This document shows positions 1-13,240 of a stretch of DNA of 64,000 nt, in pieces. Origin of the DNA: Epiperipatus broadwayi. Taxonomy: Eukaryota > Onychophora > Udeonychophora > Euonychophora > Peripatidae. The notes under the pieces are model-generated. The model was given only the letters and a program-made list of their open reading frames with translations, ran no database searches and was not told where the DNA came from. The DNA is taken from the NCBI GenBank assembly GCA_028023455.1, contig JAQFVV010000953.1, positions 1 through 64,000 of the forward strand. Direction: 5' to 3'. Position 1 is the first letter of the stretch, and every line of letters starts with the position of its first letter. Both the position numbers and the translations under genes were made by a program.

Positions 1-370
1 ATATATAAATTCAAAGTTAATATTTTTTTTTTTTAATAATATAAATGGAATAACAGTGTTAGTACAATTATATATATATATGATCCAAAATAAATTATAG
101 GATTTATTCAGGATAGTTAAAAAAAAAAATGTTTAAAAATATTTTTTTTAGAATAATAATAAAAGCAAATGTTAGTAAAATAAATAATTAGATGGGTCAG
201 ACTCTGAAACGGCAAATCTGAATCAGATTTTCCATTTCAACAATAATTGTGAGCATTATAGTTTTAATCTGTATGATTTTCAAAGGTTCTGATTCATTAA
301 TAGTAAATCTTAGTTTCACATATAAAACCTAACATATAATTAATTTTACATTTAAATTAAGATAAATACC

Positions 371-503
<133 letters not shown>

Positions 504-544
504 TATTATGAAAACATTTTGTATATTTATTTACCAATAAATTA

Positions 545-1010
545 AGTAATGTATATTGTGACCTTCCAGATTGGCACCATGAAGGAATGTGGAAAGTTCA
601 CATTGTGCTAATAGTGGTCAGGGATACCTAATAAATAAAAAGAATTTTGATATAACTCAATATTATAATTCGATTGAAAAGTTCATAGGATGTTAGTTGG
701 AGTGTACCAATTATTATTTTTTATGTATATCTAATAGTGGGAGGGGGTGTGTGGCTTGTATCAGGAGTTTTTGGTATGAAAGCTAGACTAGTGGGAATAA
801 GTATTGTTTGTCTGTAAGGCCTTGGTGAGTGCTCATTCAGTAATTTTCTAATCTATTATTTATTGCCATTCCGAGATCCAACTTGCATATGTAGGTTCAT
901 GTCCATTCACATCATTTCACACTTCACACCTCATTCATATTTCTAATTATCATTCAGAATATTCATTTTGCAATAAGATTATTTATTTTGTCATAGTTAT
1001 TTCTAATAGC
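545..1010 (+). repeat. Dispersed repeat, diverged partner of 18177-18720
   Basis: Starts near TGTGACCTTC with an ACACCA/GCACCA-type block, then a G-rich stretch ending GTGGCTTGT near 750, then a TTTGTCTG block and a series of TTCAT/TCATTC words. The same blocks occur in the same order and spacing from 18180 onward. The TG start raises the possibility of an old solo LTR, but I found no matching end or target duplication. Boundaries are approximate. Confidence 0.4.
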
Positions 1011-4002
1011 TGTCATTAATAGACCTCTGGATTAATGGACAGACAGATGCACACACACTATGAGTTAATATGATTTTTTTTATTAACTATTTATTGGATA
1101 AAACCTTTCATTTCAAAATGTAAAAGTTATTTGTTTCATGTATTATTAGTTAATATTTGTAATTTAATATTTTTTTTTCAATATTCTATTCCTAATATTT
1201 TTTTACAAGTAATAAATTCTTGCATATTGTTTGTCTCATTAAAAAAAAAGGACGCATGGATAATTAGACAGAAGACTTCAGAAAAAAGTTTATTGACAAG
1301 ATGAAATATTTGTTTAAAAAAAGAAATACAATAAAACAAGTGAACCTAATATTTTCATTAAATTCTTTATGATTCTTTTTTTACTAAGTGAACTACTCTC
1401 ATACTACTCAAGCATAAATGCTAGTGTGTAATTGTAAATGATACAGGAAAGAATTGTCCAATATGGAAAGCTAAATGTTTAAAAGTACACCAGTTACAAC
1501 TTTTATCGACTAATAATTTGAATTTGCTTTTATTCATAATGCTTGGATATTATATAAAAAAATTGCTGATACAATTTTGCTATAACTTATTTATAATAAA
1601 TAGTAGTTTACTGGAATTACATAAACTAACAATGGTGATAATAATTGAAAAAGTTATGCTGAACTGTGTAATGGAATATCTTATTGACTCTCATTTAATA
1701 AGTTTTCTATTTTTATTGTGTAAAATAAGGCTAAAAAAAATATTCTTTATAATACTTTACATTATTGGGATAATTATGTATACTAAATTACCTTACCATT
1801 CACACCTATATATAAGTGATAGAATGCGTGACTTAATGATATTTGATAATTATTTATCAGAAATATGTATAAGTATGTTATGACCAAATAATGCTGATCT
1901 TAATCATTATTAAATTTTATTAAATGCTGGAAAGTTAAGATGGAACAGAGTTAAAAGTAGTGTGGATCATAAACATTTATTTGGATGACCTTTCTGAGCT
2001 GTGTAAAGCTTATAAAAAATATATTGATTCAAATATGTGCAAAAGCTGCTTATAATGTCCATTAGGAAGCCCGAAGAACATTGGAGGTTACTGATGTTTT
2101 GCCAAGTTCATGTTTATATGTTTTAATGTTCATTTATTTGTCTTATCATTGTGAGCTACATGTACGTTTGCTCTTAAAGTTTCAAGTATGAATTAAAAAA
2201 AAAAAAAAGAGAACTTTTATTTTAATGACAGAAGATTTTATATACATTTCTTCCATTGGATATGATAGATATATACATGTTTTTTTTGTTTAGTTTGATA
2301 TTAATTTGATTTATTATTATTATGTATTTATATGCCTATCTCCTCTAAAATATCTCGGAGATTTTGGTATAAGTTATATCAAACTGATAATATTTTATTT
2401 TGTTGTGTTATGTAAAAATATTATATATTCCCGTGCTCATATTATTGGTGCAAATTTACATGCTTTATCATTATTCATTAGTTGGTAATAATAAATAGAT
2501 GCATGAAATTATTTATACCAGTATTGCCGAATAGTCAGGATTACTTGATAGTATTTACACTGATTTGAAATTTGTTGTTCATATTTTTTCATAGATATTA
2601 GATTCATTTATAATTTAATTAATGCTAATATAACATTTTATTGTCTGATGTGATTTCGAAAATATTTCATGCATGATCATATATATATATATACTCGTGT
2701 GTGTGTTCACTATTAGAAGCTATTTTATAAGAATTAAATTTATGCTTATTTATTTCCTATCAGTTGCAGCTGGTGCCATGTGCTAAAGATTGTAAAAATT
2801 TAAGAGTTTGTCTGTTATGGATTTGTCCTATATGAAATGCATTAGATGCCTTTTGAGTAGAGAGGTGGTTGAAAGCATGATCATGCTATTTGGATTGAGT
2901 AATCCTCATTTTACTTATTTATCTATTGAACCGTGGGTGGTAGTATATTTCCTTATTTGATAGTATGTGATATGATGATTATTTTCCTTAAAATAACGTG
3001 GTAGATGTCCCGTTTATTTATGATTAATTGGCTGGGTTCCACACCAATTGTGTCAGAAAGGTTGGTAGTTACTAAGTTGATGAATTAAATTGATATTTGA
3101 AGTCTTGTTACCTCTCACGTGCCGTATGCAAATATTAATTTGTTAGCATTTTGTTCTCCCTCTTCATTCCATGTATTTATTGTTATGTAGTATATGTTAG
3201 TTATTTCAGATGTTTTAGTGATTTCTGTAATATACTTGAAATTGGATTAATAATTTAATGATTAGCTTATTGTACCATCCGTATTGTGGAGTTTATTCAT
3301 TCCGCAAGTAAATCGATAGAAAATGTAATCAATAAATACATTATGATTGTAAATTTATAAATGCACACCCATTCGAGATATGATAAACTTAGAGATATGG
3401 AGGGAGACCATCGCTGGAATTGTAAGTTCTAAGTAGTTTATCAAATTATATCAACCACTTTATCATTATTTCATTTATTATTATTACTGGCAATTTACCC
3501 TCCTGGTATGAATGTAATATTGGATTATAAAATTTTACTTTATTTAATGCTAATTTTAATAAAATTATCACTTAATTTCATATAGTAAATATCGATTTAT
3601 ATGCAGAGGGAAATAATTTCATTGGCATTGATTGATTATTTGATACTGTTTTGTTAGTTCATTGAGAGCACAGAATCGGAATAGATGATATAAACATTGG
3701 TATGTGAATATATATTTTTGTATTGCTAATAATTTAAGGGATAGAGTTATAAATATTATTGAAATAACAGACAAGAGGAAGAGCCACCAAATATTATGTA
3801 TATATAATTTATGTAATTTAAATGTTATTTAGTCAAGTTTGCAGTTAATGTGAAATTAATGTTAAATCATCATCGATGTGTTTGTAAAAGAATGTGTCTT
3901 GTAATAAATGTTTGTTGAAATAAGATTCCTTCTGAATCATTTTACCATATGTGTTCGATCGACCATTTCCACACACACATATATGTTCAACATAATCTAA
4001 TG
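1011..4002. other. AT-rich non-coding DNA
   Basis: Dense stop codons in all frames, poly-A/T tracts and short AT runs. Open frames near 1518-1883 and 2306-2488 have random composition and no recognisable motif. Nothing else is supported here. Confidence 0.6.
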
Positions 4003-4212
4003 GTAATACTTATTAGTTTAATAGTATATGCAATCTATAACATGGAATTAATTGATCCAAAACATTGTATAATGCCAAGACCTAGATTTCAATATAATTT
4101 AAACCTGTATTACTTATCAATTTAATAGTATGTGTCATTTATTTAAATAATACTGAATTAATTGATCCAAACATTGTATAATACCAAGATATAGATTTTA
4201 TTTTATTTAAAA
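4003..4212. repeat. Imperfect tandem duplication, about 105-bp unit
   Basis: Two adjacent copies, roughly 4003-4102 and 4111-4212. They share in order: TTTAATAGTAT, GAATTAATTGATCC, ACATTGTATAAT and CCAAGA, with small indels between. No coding potential. Confidence 0.7.
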
Positions 4213-4629
4213 TAGATGGTGATGTGAGATAAAAATGCACTCATCTCTATCATTGGCCATCCTTTATTTTATTATAATAATTGTCAGTTTCACAATAGTC
4301 GTCTTTACTTAATAATAATCTTATAATAGGATTGACTTATTATTCATATAATAGAGCTCTGAGATTATTTCATAATTTAAATAAACATTGGTATGGCTGT
4401 GCAATCTAAATCAAATGTCTGTGGATTAATTATTCTTATAGTAATCCCCAAATAAATTAGATGAGTGGCGTGATTGGTCTAACATGTACTTGAATAAAGG
4501 GAGAATTGAATATATTATGATTCTTGATTTAATCTAGAAATTGCCTTTTTTTTGATAACATAAATAAGTGCTAATAGTATAACTAAATGAACATTATATA
4601 ATTATTGTTTATAAATGCTTCTCTAATCC

Positions 4630-4850
4630 CATTCACATTCTAGATGACCACGAGACCCTATAATCCCCAACTGAGCTAAGCTGTAGATTAATGCTATAAT
4701 AAGAGTCTTATCCATAATTAGAAACGCAACCTAAATTAGAAATTTTATTCTATCTTGTATAGAACTGGAGCCTTGGCATTTATATGTGTATAGGGTGATA
4801 TAGATGAAGGTTGAAAAGGTTACAATATATATATATATTGATTTTTTCCT
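4630..4850. repeat. Dispersed repeat, partner of 23340-23560
   Basis: Contains CAACTGAGCTAAGCT followed about 130 bp later by GGTTACAATATATATA. The same landmarks recur in order at 23340-23560, with diverged sequence between. Family unknown and ends uncertain. Confidence 0.5.
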
Positions 4851-6085
4851 GAGTTTTTATATTTTAGCATAAAAAAATATTTGGCTTTACAAATTGACTT
4901 TTTTTTCTTTTAAATTAAAAATATATATATTTATTTTGTTTCATTATTAATCTACTTTTTTTTCCGCTATAAAAATAAATTAGAAGAAAAATGAACGTAA
5001 TATTTGTGAAACTCTTTTTTTATAATAAATGATGAAGTTTCAAACTACATAGTTTTTTTTTTTTAAAATCCAGTTTATAAATCTACATCCCAACCCCCAC
5101 GTTTCACTTATACGAATATAATTTATTACCTAAAAATTTATTTTACTTATTGTTTTTGAGATTTTATTACAATATTTAAAAAAAAAATTTTTGTACGTTT
5201 TACTGCATTGTTTTTTTTACTTATAATAAAATAAAAACCTATAATTGTATTTATCTACTATGTGTTTTTGAATCTCTGTTATTATGACTATTTGTCTATT
5301 TATCTTACTACTATATGTTTTTTTTTTCTGTTTGTCTGTTTTTCACATATTTATATATTTACCTGTTTGTCTTTAAGTGTACATGCATTTGTGATGTGCA
5401 TATTTTTAAAAATAACATATTGCAAATACATTTGCAAATTTTCTATATCTAAACACTGGTAGTTATTCTAGGGAAGTAAGCACAGTAGGCTGAGGGATTT
5501 CAACTTTAATAATCTATGTTATCTTAATTTTGTGTATGAATGGCAAGCAAAATTGCTTAACCGTGATATTATGTTATTTTGCACTATTGAACAAAATTTT
5601 TTACAATTATGTATCTACTGACCTTTTTTAGCATAAACCTGATAGAATAAAAGCATTTGTTGAAAATGTATTTTAAGAGTTGATTAATGCATTAATTGGA
5701 AAAGGATCACTAAAAATGTAATGCATAGTCAAATTCTGTTTTATTCCCCAGTACTTTATTCTATAAAAAATATTAAAAGTAAATTAGGGACAAAAAAAAT
5801 ACAACAAAGTAAATTAAAATAAATACAATATATGCAAATGAGTAAACACATGTATGGATAGAAATACATTCATTATAATGCAAAACAAATCAAAATATTT
5901 TCACAATCACAACTTCACATAACAGATTAAAAATGTATTCAAGAATTTTGCCTTAATAATTTAAAAAAATAAGTAGTTAAAATAGATTTTGATTTAAAAC
6001 AAAATAACTTTGTTCAAATATCCAAGTCTTTTCATTACAATAATTTAAAAAACGGTTGATTTAGAGTCTGCTCGCTATCACTTCC
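4851..6085. other. AT-rich non-coding DNA
   Basis: Poly-T runs and AT-rich sequence without a supported gene. The 66-codon open frame at 5262-5462 is low-complexity Phe/Tyr/Leu from a T-rich stretch. Confidence 0.6.
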
Positions 6086-6203
6086 AATTCTAAAGACACA
6101 CCAAAAACACCACTGACATACCCTAGCAATAAAAGGCACTGAATAATTCACATGAGGTCACTTTGGATGTGTCACTGGTGGTTTTTGGCCAATCCTTAGA
6201 ATT
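6086..6203. repeat. Short inverted-repeat (MITE-like) element
   Basis: Arms of about 35 bp, 6086-6120 and 6168-6203, begin with AATTCTAA and its complement TTAGAATT. They pair imperfectly through CCAAAAAC and CACTGAC blocks, leaving a 47-bp centre. No clear target duplication. Could be a foldback MITE or a diverged hairpin repeat. Confidence 0.45.
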
Positions 6204-6755
6204 CAAAATGATGGTGAGTCCAGTCTAAATTCTAAATGTTTATAACTTCTAAAATATGAATGATTTTACAATAATAATGGAACAAAGTGTCAAAGTATAG
6301 AATAGAGGGAGAGATGTTTTCAACAATACAAAGTATCATTGAAAAGATGCAGAAGTCTGATCAAACCAAGCTTATAATTTCAAAAAAGTAAAAACTTTTA
6401 CATTGTAAAATATAAATTATATTACAATATATGTCCATAAGCAGATGTTGAAATAACATAAAATTGATCATACATTCTAAAATATGTATTACAATATATG
6501 CTCATAACTACAGGAAATAAAGCACATTAACTTTAATAAGTTAATAATTTCTAAAATATAAATTTTAATTACTTAAACAGAAAAGTAAAGGTAAAAAAAC
6601 ACATGTTCAATAACCTTAAATTCATCAAACCAAACTTTTATTATTGAAATACTAAAAGCTAAAAACGAATTTTATTGCAATATAGGTCTATGACTACCTG
6701 TTGAAATAATGTAGATATTTTTTTCAGTATGTAAGTCTTTATCATTTCTGCATGC

Positions 6756-9130
6756 TTTTTTTTTTTGGTTGTAGAATCAGGTTTTCTATTTACTTTATTT
6801 TATGCTTGCATCTCTTTAAAGTTGAAAATTGCTGATATTGAAAATATCACAATCTATCATATTGGACTTATATATCATAGATGAAATTTTGGTTTCAAGT
6901 TTGACCATGTGGCTGCAAACACATTTGGTTGAGCTGGGATAGTGTATTTTTTTCTGAACAATTCTAGTTTATTGAGTATGATGCTGGGTGGTATTGAAAG
7001 TTATTAGCGAGAGAAAAGGTTTATCTGGTACACCAGTAGGCATAAAGGCTTATGTTGCTGCAGGAATAGCAGGGATTTTGCATTTTTTGAATGTATTTCT
7101 TATTTCATCAATTGGAATAATAGCCTTTCTGTATGTGGTAAACATTGTGTGATGTCTTGTTTCCAGTGCAGTGTAGGAATGAAGAAAATGATTCTGTGTC
7201 TCTTCTTCTCTATGACATAGTCCACAGGGTCTATATTTGTACAGAATCTACAAAATGTAAGAAAATGGGTTGTGGGTAGAGCATTTAGATTAAAGTTAAG
7301 GAGAAAATCAAATAATTTTAGTTCTAGTGACTACTTTCTGAATTGTTGCAGTAGTTGCCTGCTAGTCTATACCATGTGCTGATGGATATAGATGAGATGT
7401 CTGGTTGGGTTTAATATATCTAGTATGTATATTTGTTGTCATTATAAAGTGATATTTTGTTATATATTGGCTTGAGTTTTTCAATCAGTGTGGATAGATA
7501 TTCAAATGAAGGGGATGGACATGTATGTAGGTTTTATATTGATCACCCACTCAAGGTATACAAATCTTTTTATGGTAGATGTTAATAGATTTCTTGATTT
7601 GTGTGTGTGTAAAAAACATTGATTGTATGGAGTCAGAGTCCATTGCTAAATAGTGGTCTGCTCAGGATTTTTGAAGAGATTACCACTCTATTTCTCTTCC
7701 ATATTAGATATTACAGATTGATGGGATTTTGAATATGAAGGTTTTTTTCTAATTTGATTATAGATGTGTAGTAAGTAATTTTTGCAATTTTAAGTTGATT
7801 ATATAGTGCTATCTTCATGTACATTGCCAGATATGACTTTTCAAGTGAGGTTGTGATTTTTTCAGTATCTTTTTTTAATTTATTTTGAATTCTTTGCCTC
7901 ATTCCATTGGTGCCAAGGTAGAATAGAAAAACAAGGGAAGCAGTTGGTTTGCCATTAAACATATATGTACAGTGCTTGCCTGTGTATATTGGCCATGCAC
8001 AAGTTTTATTTCTGTTAATTTTTAAGGTAAAATTTGTGGTTTAATTCTTGATTATCTCTTGTAGTATGATGAAATTTTTTTTAGATGGGAGAAAAATGAT
8101 TACATTGTCCATATAGGCTATGCATGATATATTTAAGGCAGTGTTTGGGATTTGAATATCTTTATTTTTTCTGTATCTCTATTAATAGAGAATTTATATG
8201 TAATGTGAAGAGTAAAGTACTGAGGGCAGATCAATGTGAGATGGATTGACTCAGTCTGAGATCTGGTGATTTTTTCCCCATTTAGTGTATTGTGAATCTC
8301 ATGGCTGAATAGTAGATTGGCTATTATATATAGTAGGGATGGAGGCATTGTTGTTTTTTTAACAAATCCAATAATTTGGCAATAGGCTTGGAGTCAAAAG
8401 CTGCCTCAATGTCTAGCTGAACTATTATTAATGCATATTCCTTTCTTTTCTTTACTGCTTCAATAATTGTATTGTACATTAGTGCATCCTGACCAATGGA
8501 TGAGCCTTTTTTGGCATATGGAACTGAAGATAACACAGGGAGTAGGTATTGTTCTATTTTTTTCTTTTAATACTGTTTCAAGAATTTTTATTCCTAAAAG
8601 TCCCATTGAGATTGGTTGTAAATTAGATGAAGATGATATTGCTGTTGTTTTTTGTTGCAATTGGATATAGACATTGTATGTTGTAAATATTTGGGATATA
8701 TAATTGGTGAGATCACATAGGTATTTGGCTGTTAAGTGGCTAAAATGTTTGAACACAAATAAGGGAATGACTTGTTATCTTGATGACAGTTATTTTCTAT
8801 TGTTGCAAGTTGAAACACAATGTCAGTTGTTGTTATTGGTGTGTCTGTTTCAGGATCAGAGAATATGTCTTCATTTGGTATGTATGATTTTTGTTTTTGC
8901 AGTTTTTTTTAAAAAAATGTTGATATATTGGGTTTATCATGTTATGTCCAGCTGTTATAGAGCCATCTATTTCATGTGCCATGGGCACTCTGACTGTGGA
9001 TGGGTATCCCAGCACCAACCATATGTATGTTCTGGTAGAGGTGTCTTGTTGTGTGAGGTATAATTCTTTCTTTTTTATTGCTATGTATTTTTTAGTGTGT
9101 TGCATGTATTGTTGTACATTTCTGTAAGAT
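6756..9130 (-). mobile_element. Decayed LINE (APE-type, L1/Tx1-like group)
   Basis: Read on the minus strand, this runs from a linker near 9105 through a reverse transcriptase core near 8756-8324 to a C-terminal cysteine/histidine motif near 7250-7180. That motif has the form C-x2-C, EEET, H, as in many LINE ORF2 C-termini. The T-run at 6756-6766 is a minus-strand A tail and marks the 3' end. Frameshifts and stops are frequent and no endonuclease domain is visible, so this is a 5'-truncated relic. Its motifs resemble the LINE at 34.6-38.7 kb more than the RTE-like copies at 45-52 kb. The class is a moderate-confidence call. Confidence 0.7.
8324..8756 (-). pseudogene. LINE reverse transcriptase fragment
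   Basis: Two overlapping minus-strand frames carry successive RT blocks. The upstream frame has QPISM...KILETVLKEK, matching the conserved RPISLL-type block before the palm. The second frame has YAKKGSSIGQDAL followed by IVQLDIEAAFDS, which is RT motif A with its catalytic Asp. The switch between frames shows a frameshift. The YxDD motif is not preserved in a readable frame, so the fragment cannot be functional. Confidence 0.75.
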
Positions 9131-9152
9131 TCTAATTGTGTTTGATTGTCTG

Positions 9153-9360
<208 letters not shown>

Positions 9361-10560
9361 TAGGCATATTTAATAATGATGCAAAATCTTTCATCATACT
9401 TGACTACAGAATATTATAAATTAAATGAATGATTTTATTTAAAGAACCTAAGATAGTTATATTTTAATAAGATAATGTTTTAGAATTTATTTATTAATAA
9501 TATATTTGATTATTTATAATAATTTTAAAGTCGTGAAACAAAATGGGGAGATAGTGTTCTTATGCCATTAAGATGTATCTTTTGGGATATATGCTCAATG
9601 TAATCCTACTACTTTACCTTTCACCAAATGTCTCGTGATTATGATTATATTATTTTATTCTTTATTCATTTAAAACAAAATATATATTCTTTATTATTCT
9701 TCAATAGACAGGTATGTTGTTAACTGGCATTTCATAACAGTATAGCATAATAATAATGTATAAGAGAGAGTTGGTGTATTATGGAAAACATACTCTATAT
9801 TGACTTCTTTGATTCACTTATTATTTAGCATTGTTTTCATATAATACTTAGAGTTTCAAGTAATAATAAATGTTATTCCTTGAAGATGGTTACTATAGTC
9901 AGTGATTAATTTACATACAGTTCTGTTATCATCAGTTTAATTTATTCTTAGGAAAGTTTCAATTAAAACTATTTCCCTTATGATTTTTTTAAAAACACAT
10001 AGCTTTTTAAACACAATCTAGGTTTTTTTTATAGACAATCCTTGACTACAAAACCTTTTACCAAAGCAGAAGGCATCTCTCCTCAAATTAACCCCTGTCT
10101 TTTAAAGAAAAGACACATTATTTTTCCTATCTGTACAGCAATAGATTGCATCCTTCAAAGTCAACCATTCTTTTCTTTATAGTCACATAAAAGAAGAATG
10201 TTCAATAATCTCAGCTGGTATATTTTTTATCTATTTAATTGTCAAGAAAGTTTTTTTTAATTAATTAATAACAAAAATTATAAAATAATTTAAAATGTTA
10301 CCGAATAATAAATTATTAGAGAAAATCAATTATTTAATAGAAATATTAGATAAGTAAAACTTTCCAAATTTTATCTTTCAATTTCTAACTAAATTTCATA
10401 TTTACTGGTTTACTAAAAAATATAAAATTTAGGTTTGAATCATAAACTGATTAAAATTGAAATGGAAAAATATATCATATTTTTTTGCTTTCTGTAAATT
10501 AGAGAAAGTACATAAAAATTCTGAGTGATAAACATTTATTAGTTTAAATCATAATTTATA
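9361..10560. other. AT-rich non-coding DNA
   Basis: No supported gene. Short homopolymer runs and AT-rich unique-looking sequence. Confidence 0.55.
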
Positions 10561-10566
10561 ACCATC

Positions 10567-12440
10567 ATATATATATATATATATATATTAGATTTGAAGT
10601 TTGTGATGTTTTAAATAATATGAAACCGCCAAAAAATAACTTATCTAAAAGAGAATTTATTGCACTTCAAATTTTAAAAAAAGATGATTCTATTGTTGCT
10701 ATTGCAGCAAATAAAGGGAATTCGATGTTTGCACTTAATCGTTTAGATTATAATAATAAAATTGTAGACTTATTTAATGATGGAACTTATAAAAAGATTA
10801 TTAAAGATCCACTGACATATTTAGAGAAAAAGACAAAATGTCTAATCAAACATACTAGTATAGATGAAGATATGGAAATTAAAGTTTCTCCAAGAGAAGG
10901 TTCTTCATTATATCCTAAATTTTATGGTTTACCTAAAATTCATAAATTTGAGATAACATTGTGACCTATTGTGCATGCTATAGGTTCTTCCACCCATGCT
11001 TTAGCTCGATATTTAGCCCAATGCTTACAACCATTGACAGACAAGGTTTCATTAAGAATTAACAATTCAAGTCATTTTATTTGTAGACTTAAAACCTTAA
11101 AACTAACTGGAACTGATTTATTGGTTAGTTTTGAGGTTTCTTTTATGTGCACTAATATTCCTGTTGAAAAAGCATTATATATAATAGCACAATACAATGA
11201 TTTACCTGATTTTATTATTCCATTAGTGAAGCATTGCCTTGAAAATACAATTTTTGTTTAGAATTCTCAAAAGTTTAAAAAAGTCAAGGACCTTCTATAG
11301 GAACTCCACTGTCACCTATAATAGCTGATATTTTCATAGATAATTTTGAGAGTCAATTACTATGTACAGCTACTAAAAAACCTTCTATTTGGCTTAAATA
11401 TCTGGATGATATCTTTGTCATATGGCCTCATGGCATTGATGCCTTAAATTCTTTTCTTGTTTTTATAAATAATTGGCATCCAAATATTAAATTTACTGTG
11501 GAAGGAAAAAATAACAGATCACATTCTTTTTTAGATGTTTTAATTGCAAGAAAATTTGATGAAACGTTATCAGTATCAGTTTATAGAAAATCCAAAAATA
11601 CAAACAGATATCTTAATTTTAATTCTCATCATCATCCTGCACAAATACTTTTTGGTAGAAAATATTTTGACTAGAGATTATAATTTTTCTGATAAAGAAC
11701 ATCTTACTCAAGAAATAGAATTTACAAAAGATATTCTACTTTCTAAAAAATTATAATAAAAAATCATATATAAGGCTTTACATAACATTAATACTAAAAA
11801 GAACAAAGAGGATACAATTGACAATTCCTCTTTTAAAAGAGTAATTTTACTTTATGTTAAAGGGGTTACTGATAAAATCAGTAAAAGACTATCTTGTTTT
11901 AATATAAAGACTACTTATTCCACTGACAAAAAAATGATGATTTTTTATATAAATGTAAAGACAGATCATTTCTGAAACCCCAAGGAGTTTATGATATTCC
12001 ATGTTTGCAGTGCTCAATAAGCTATGTGAATCAGTCTAATAGATGAATAAATATCAGAATTAAAAATATAGAAATGCTTTTAATCAAAAAATAGCACATC
12101 AGTTTTTATTTCACATTTTTTAAAAATTGGTCACAAACCTGATTTTGACAATACAAAAATACTTGTAATTTTGAAAGAAGTGATTTAAGAACCACGAGAG
12201 AGTCAATTGAAATATTAAAGAGACCTATCGGTTTAAATAGGGCCGATGAAGCACAACATATTCCAGCTATGTGGAAACCTCTGATTTTATCTAATATTAA
12301 CTTAAAATTAATAGGTGAAAAATCTGAGAAAATACACATTTTGGTATGCCTCATATTGTGAATGCTGAACTACTTCAATTTGAATCTCATTTCTCATCTC
12401 ACACTGAGTCACGTTATTGTTTGAGATCTAACAATTTTTC
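10567..12440 (+). mobile_element. Decayed Penelope-like element
   Basis: A plus-strand PLE relic just downstream of an (AT)n run at 10567-10588. Order of remnants: an N-terminal NKG/DKG-type block near 10700, YGLPKIHK near 10925 (a hallmark PLE RT block), motif A region near 11110-11170, GTPLSPIIAD near 11300-11330, and YLDDIF near 11400. A decayed GIY-YIG-like C-terminus extends to about 12350. At least three in-frame stops (10962, 11259, about 11300) and frameshifts interrupt it. It is a different lineage from the PLE at 12.6-18.2 kb. The 3' boundary is uncertain. Confidence 0.8.
10620..11756 (+). pseudogene. PLE reverse transcriptase pseudogene
   Basis: Frames 10620-10964, 10971-11261 and then unlisted frames to 11756 read as one PLE reverse transcriptase broken by stops and shifts. 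Visible blocks are YGLPKIHK, a degraded motif A (SFEVSFMCTNIP, with the catalytic Asp replaced by Glu), GTPLSPIIADIF (motif B), KYLDDIFV (motif C) and SFLDVLI (motif E-like). The motif A change and the stops rule out activity. The encoded enzyme would have copied PLE RNA by target-primed synthesis. Confidence 0.8.
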
Positions 12441-12548
12441 TTTCAAAAGTTAATATTGATAATGGTAGTTGCAATCCCATTGAAATATTGGATTGTAATG
12501 CAAAATAAGACATGGTTTTATCCCAAAAATAATAATTTATCTACATCA

Positions 12549-12551
<3 letters not shown>

Positions 12552-12593
<42 letters not shown>
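12552..12593. repeat. (AT)n microsatellite abutting PLE 3' end
   Basis: About 21 AT units that end exactly where the left PLE arm (minus strand) terminates. Either it pre-existed as the insertion site or it was generated at the junction. Confidence 0.9.
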
Positions 12594-12597
<4 letters not shown>

Positions 12598-12725
12598 TAA
12601 TAATATTTTTAACGGTTTACAAACAATTACAAATAATCTTTAAATCCACAGAAGTACTTTTGGTTACTTTCTAACCTGCCTCAACTGCCATTAAATTCAA
12701 AAACTAAAAGCGGAAGCAAACGTCA

Positions 12726-13235
12726 TCAATTCAAATTCCACGAATCTCGTATTTTAATGTTAGAAGCTTGTCGATTTATTAAATGCGTTTTATTCCTGTT
12801 TATAAAAATTGCCTCTTTAATTTTTCTTTTACTATGGTTTCTCTCTTCATGAAGAATTTTAACATTTTCAAAATTAAATTTAAATTTATATTTACATGTT
12901 TTTTCATGATCGAAGAAAACTGAAGAAGATATTAAATCACCATTATTTTTATTTTTTACACGCTTATATAACAATTCGTGTTCCTTCAATCTTTTCTCAA
13001 TGCTGCACCTAGATTCACCTATATATGATAGCATACAATCACAAAAAATTTGATATATGACATTACTTTTTTGCTTGACAGGTATGACATCCTTAGAATT
13101 ATTAACTAATTTATTAATATTGTTTGGAACGTAGAATGAAACATTAAATACATTCTTATATAAATCCTTAAAAAATTTTACTTGTGGATTTGAAATAAAT
13201 GGAATAGATATCCATTTTTTATTATTAATCTTCAT
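12726..13235 (-). CDS. PLE GIY-YIG endonuclease domain
   Basis: A 169-codon frame directly after the RT frame, in a different phase. The core reads VIYQIFCDCMLSYIGESRCS followed by EKRLKEH, the GIY-YIG pattern with the catalytic Arg and a downstream His/Glu region. A later EAIFINR segment matches the usual E-x-x-x-I block. In PLEs this domain nicks the target DNA and lies C-terminal to the RT on one polyprotein, so separation by the A-tract probably reflects a mutation rather than two genes. The alternative is translational frameshifting at the A-run. The last 14 or so codons are repeated in the pseudo-LTR at 15080-15352. Confidence 0.82.
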   Translation of the reverse strand: MKINNKKWISIPFISNPQVKFFKDLYKNVFNVSFYVPNNINKLVNNSKDVIPVKQKSNVIYQIFCDCMLSYIGESRCSIEKRLKEHELLYKRVKNKNNGDLISSSVFFDHEKTCKYKFKFNFENVKILHEERNHSKRKIKEAIFINRNKTHLINRQASNIKIRDSWNLN

Positions 13236-13240
13236 TTCTT

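Noticed and set aside
1518-1883. 121-codon open frame
   Set aside because: Random, AT-driven composition with no motif, no splice context and no neighbour supporting it. The same holds for 19361-19705, 21236-21478 and 26659-26922.
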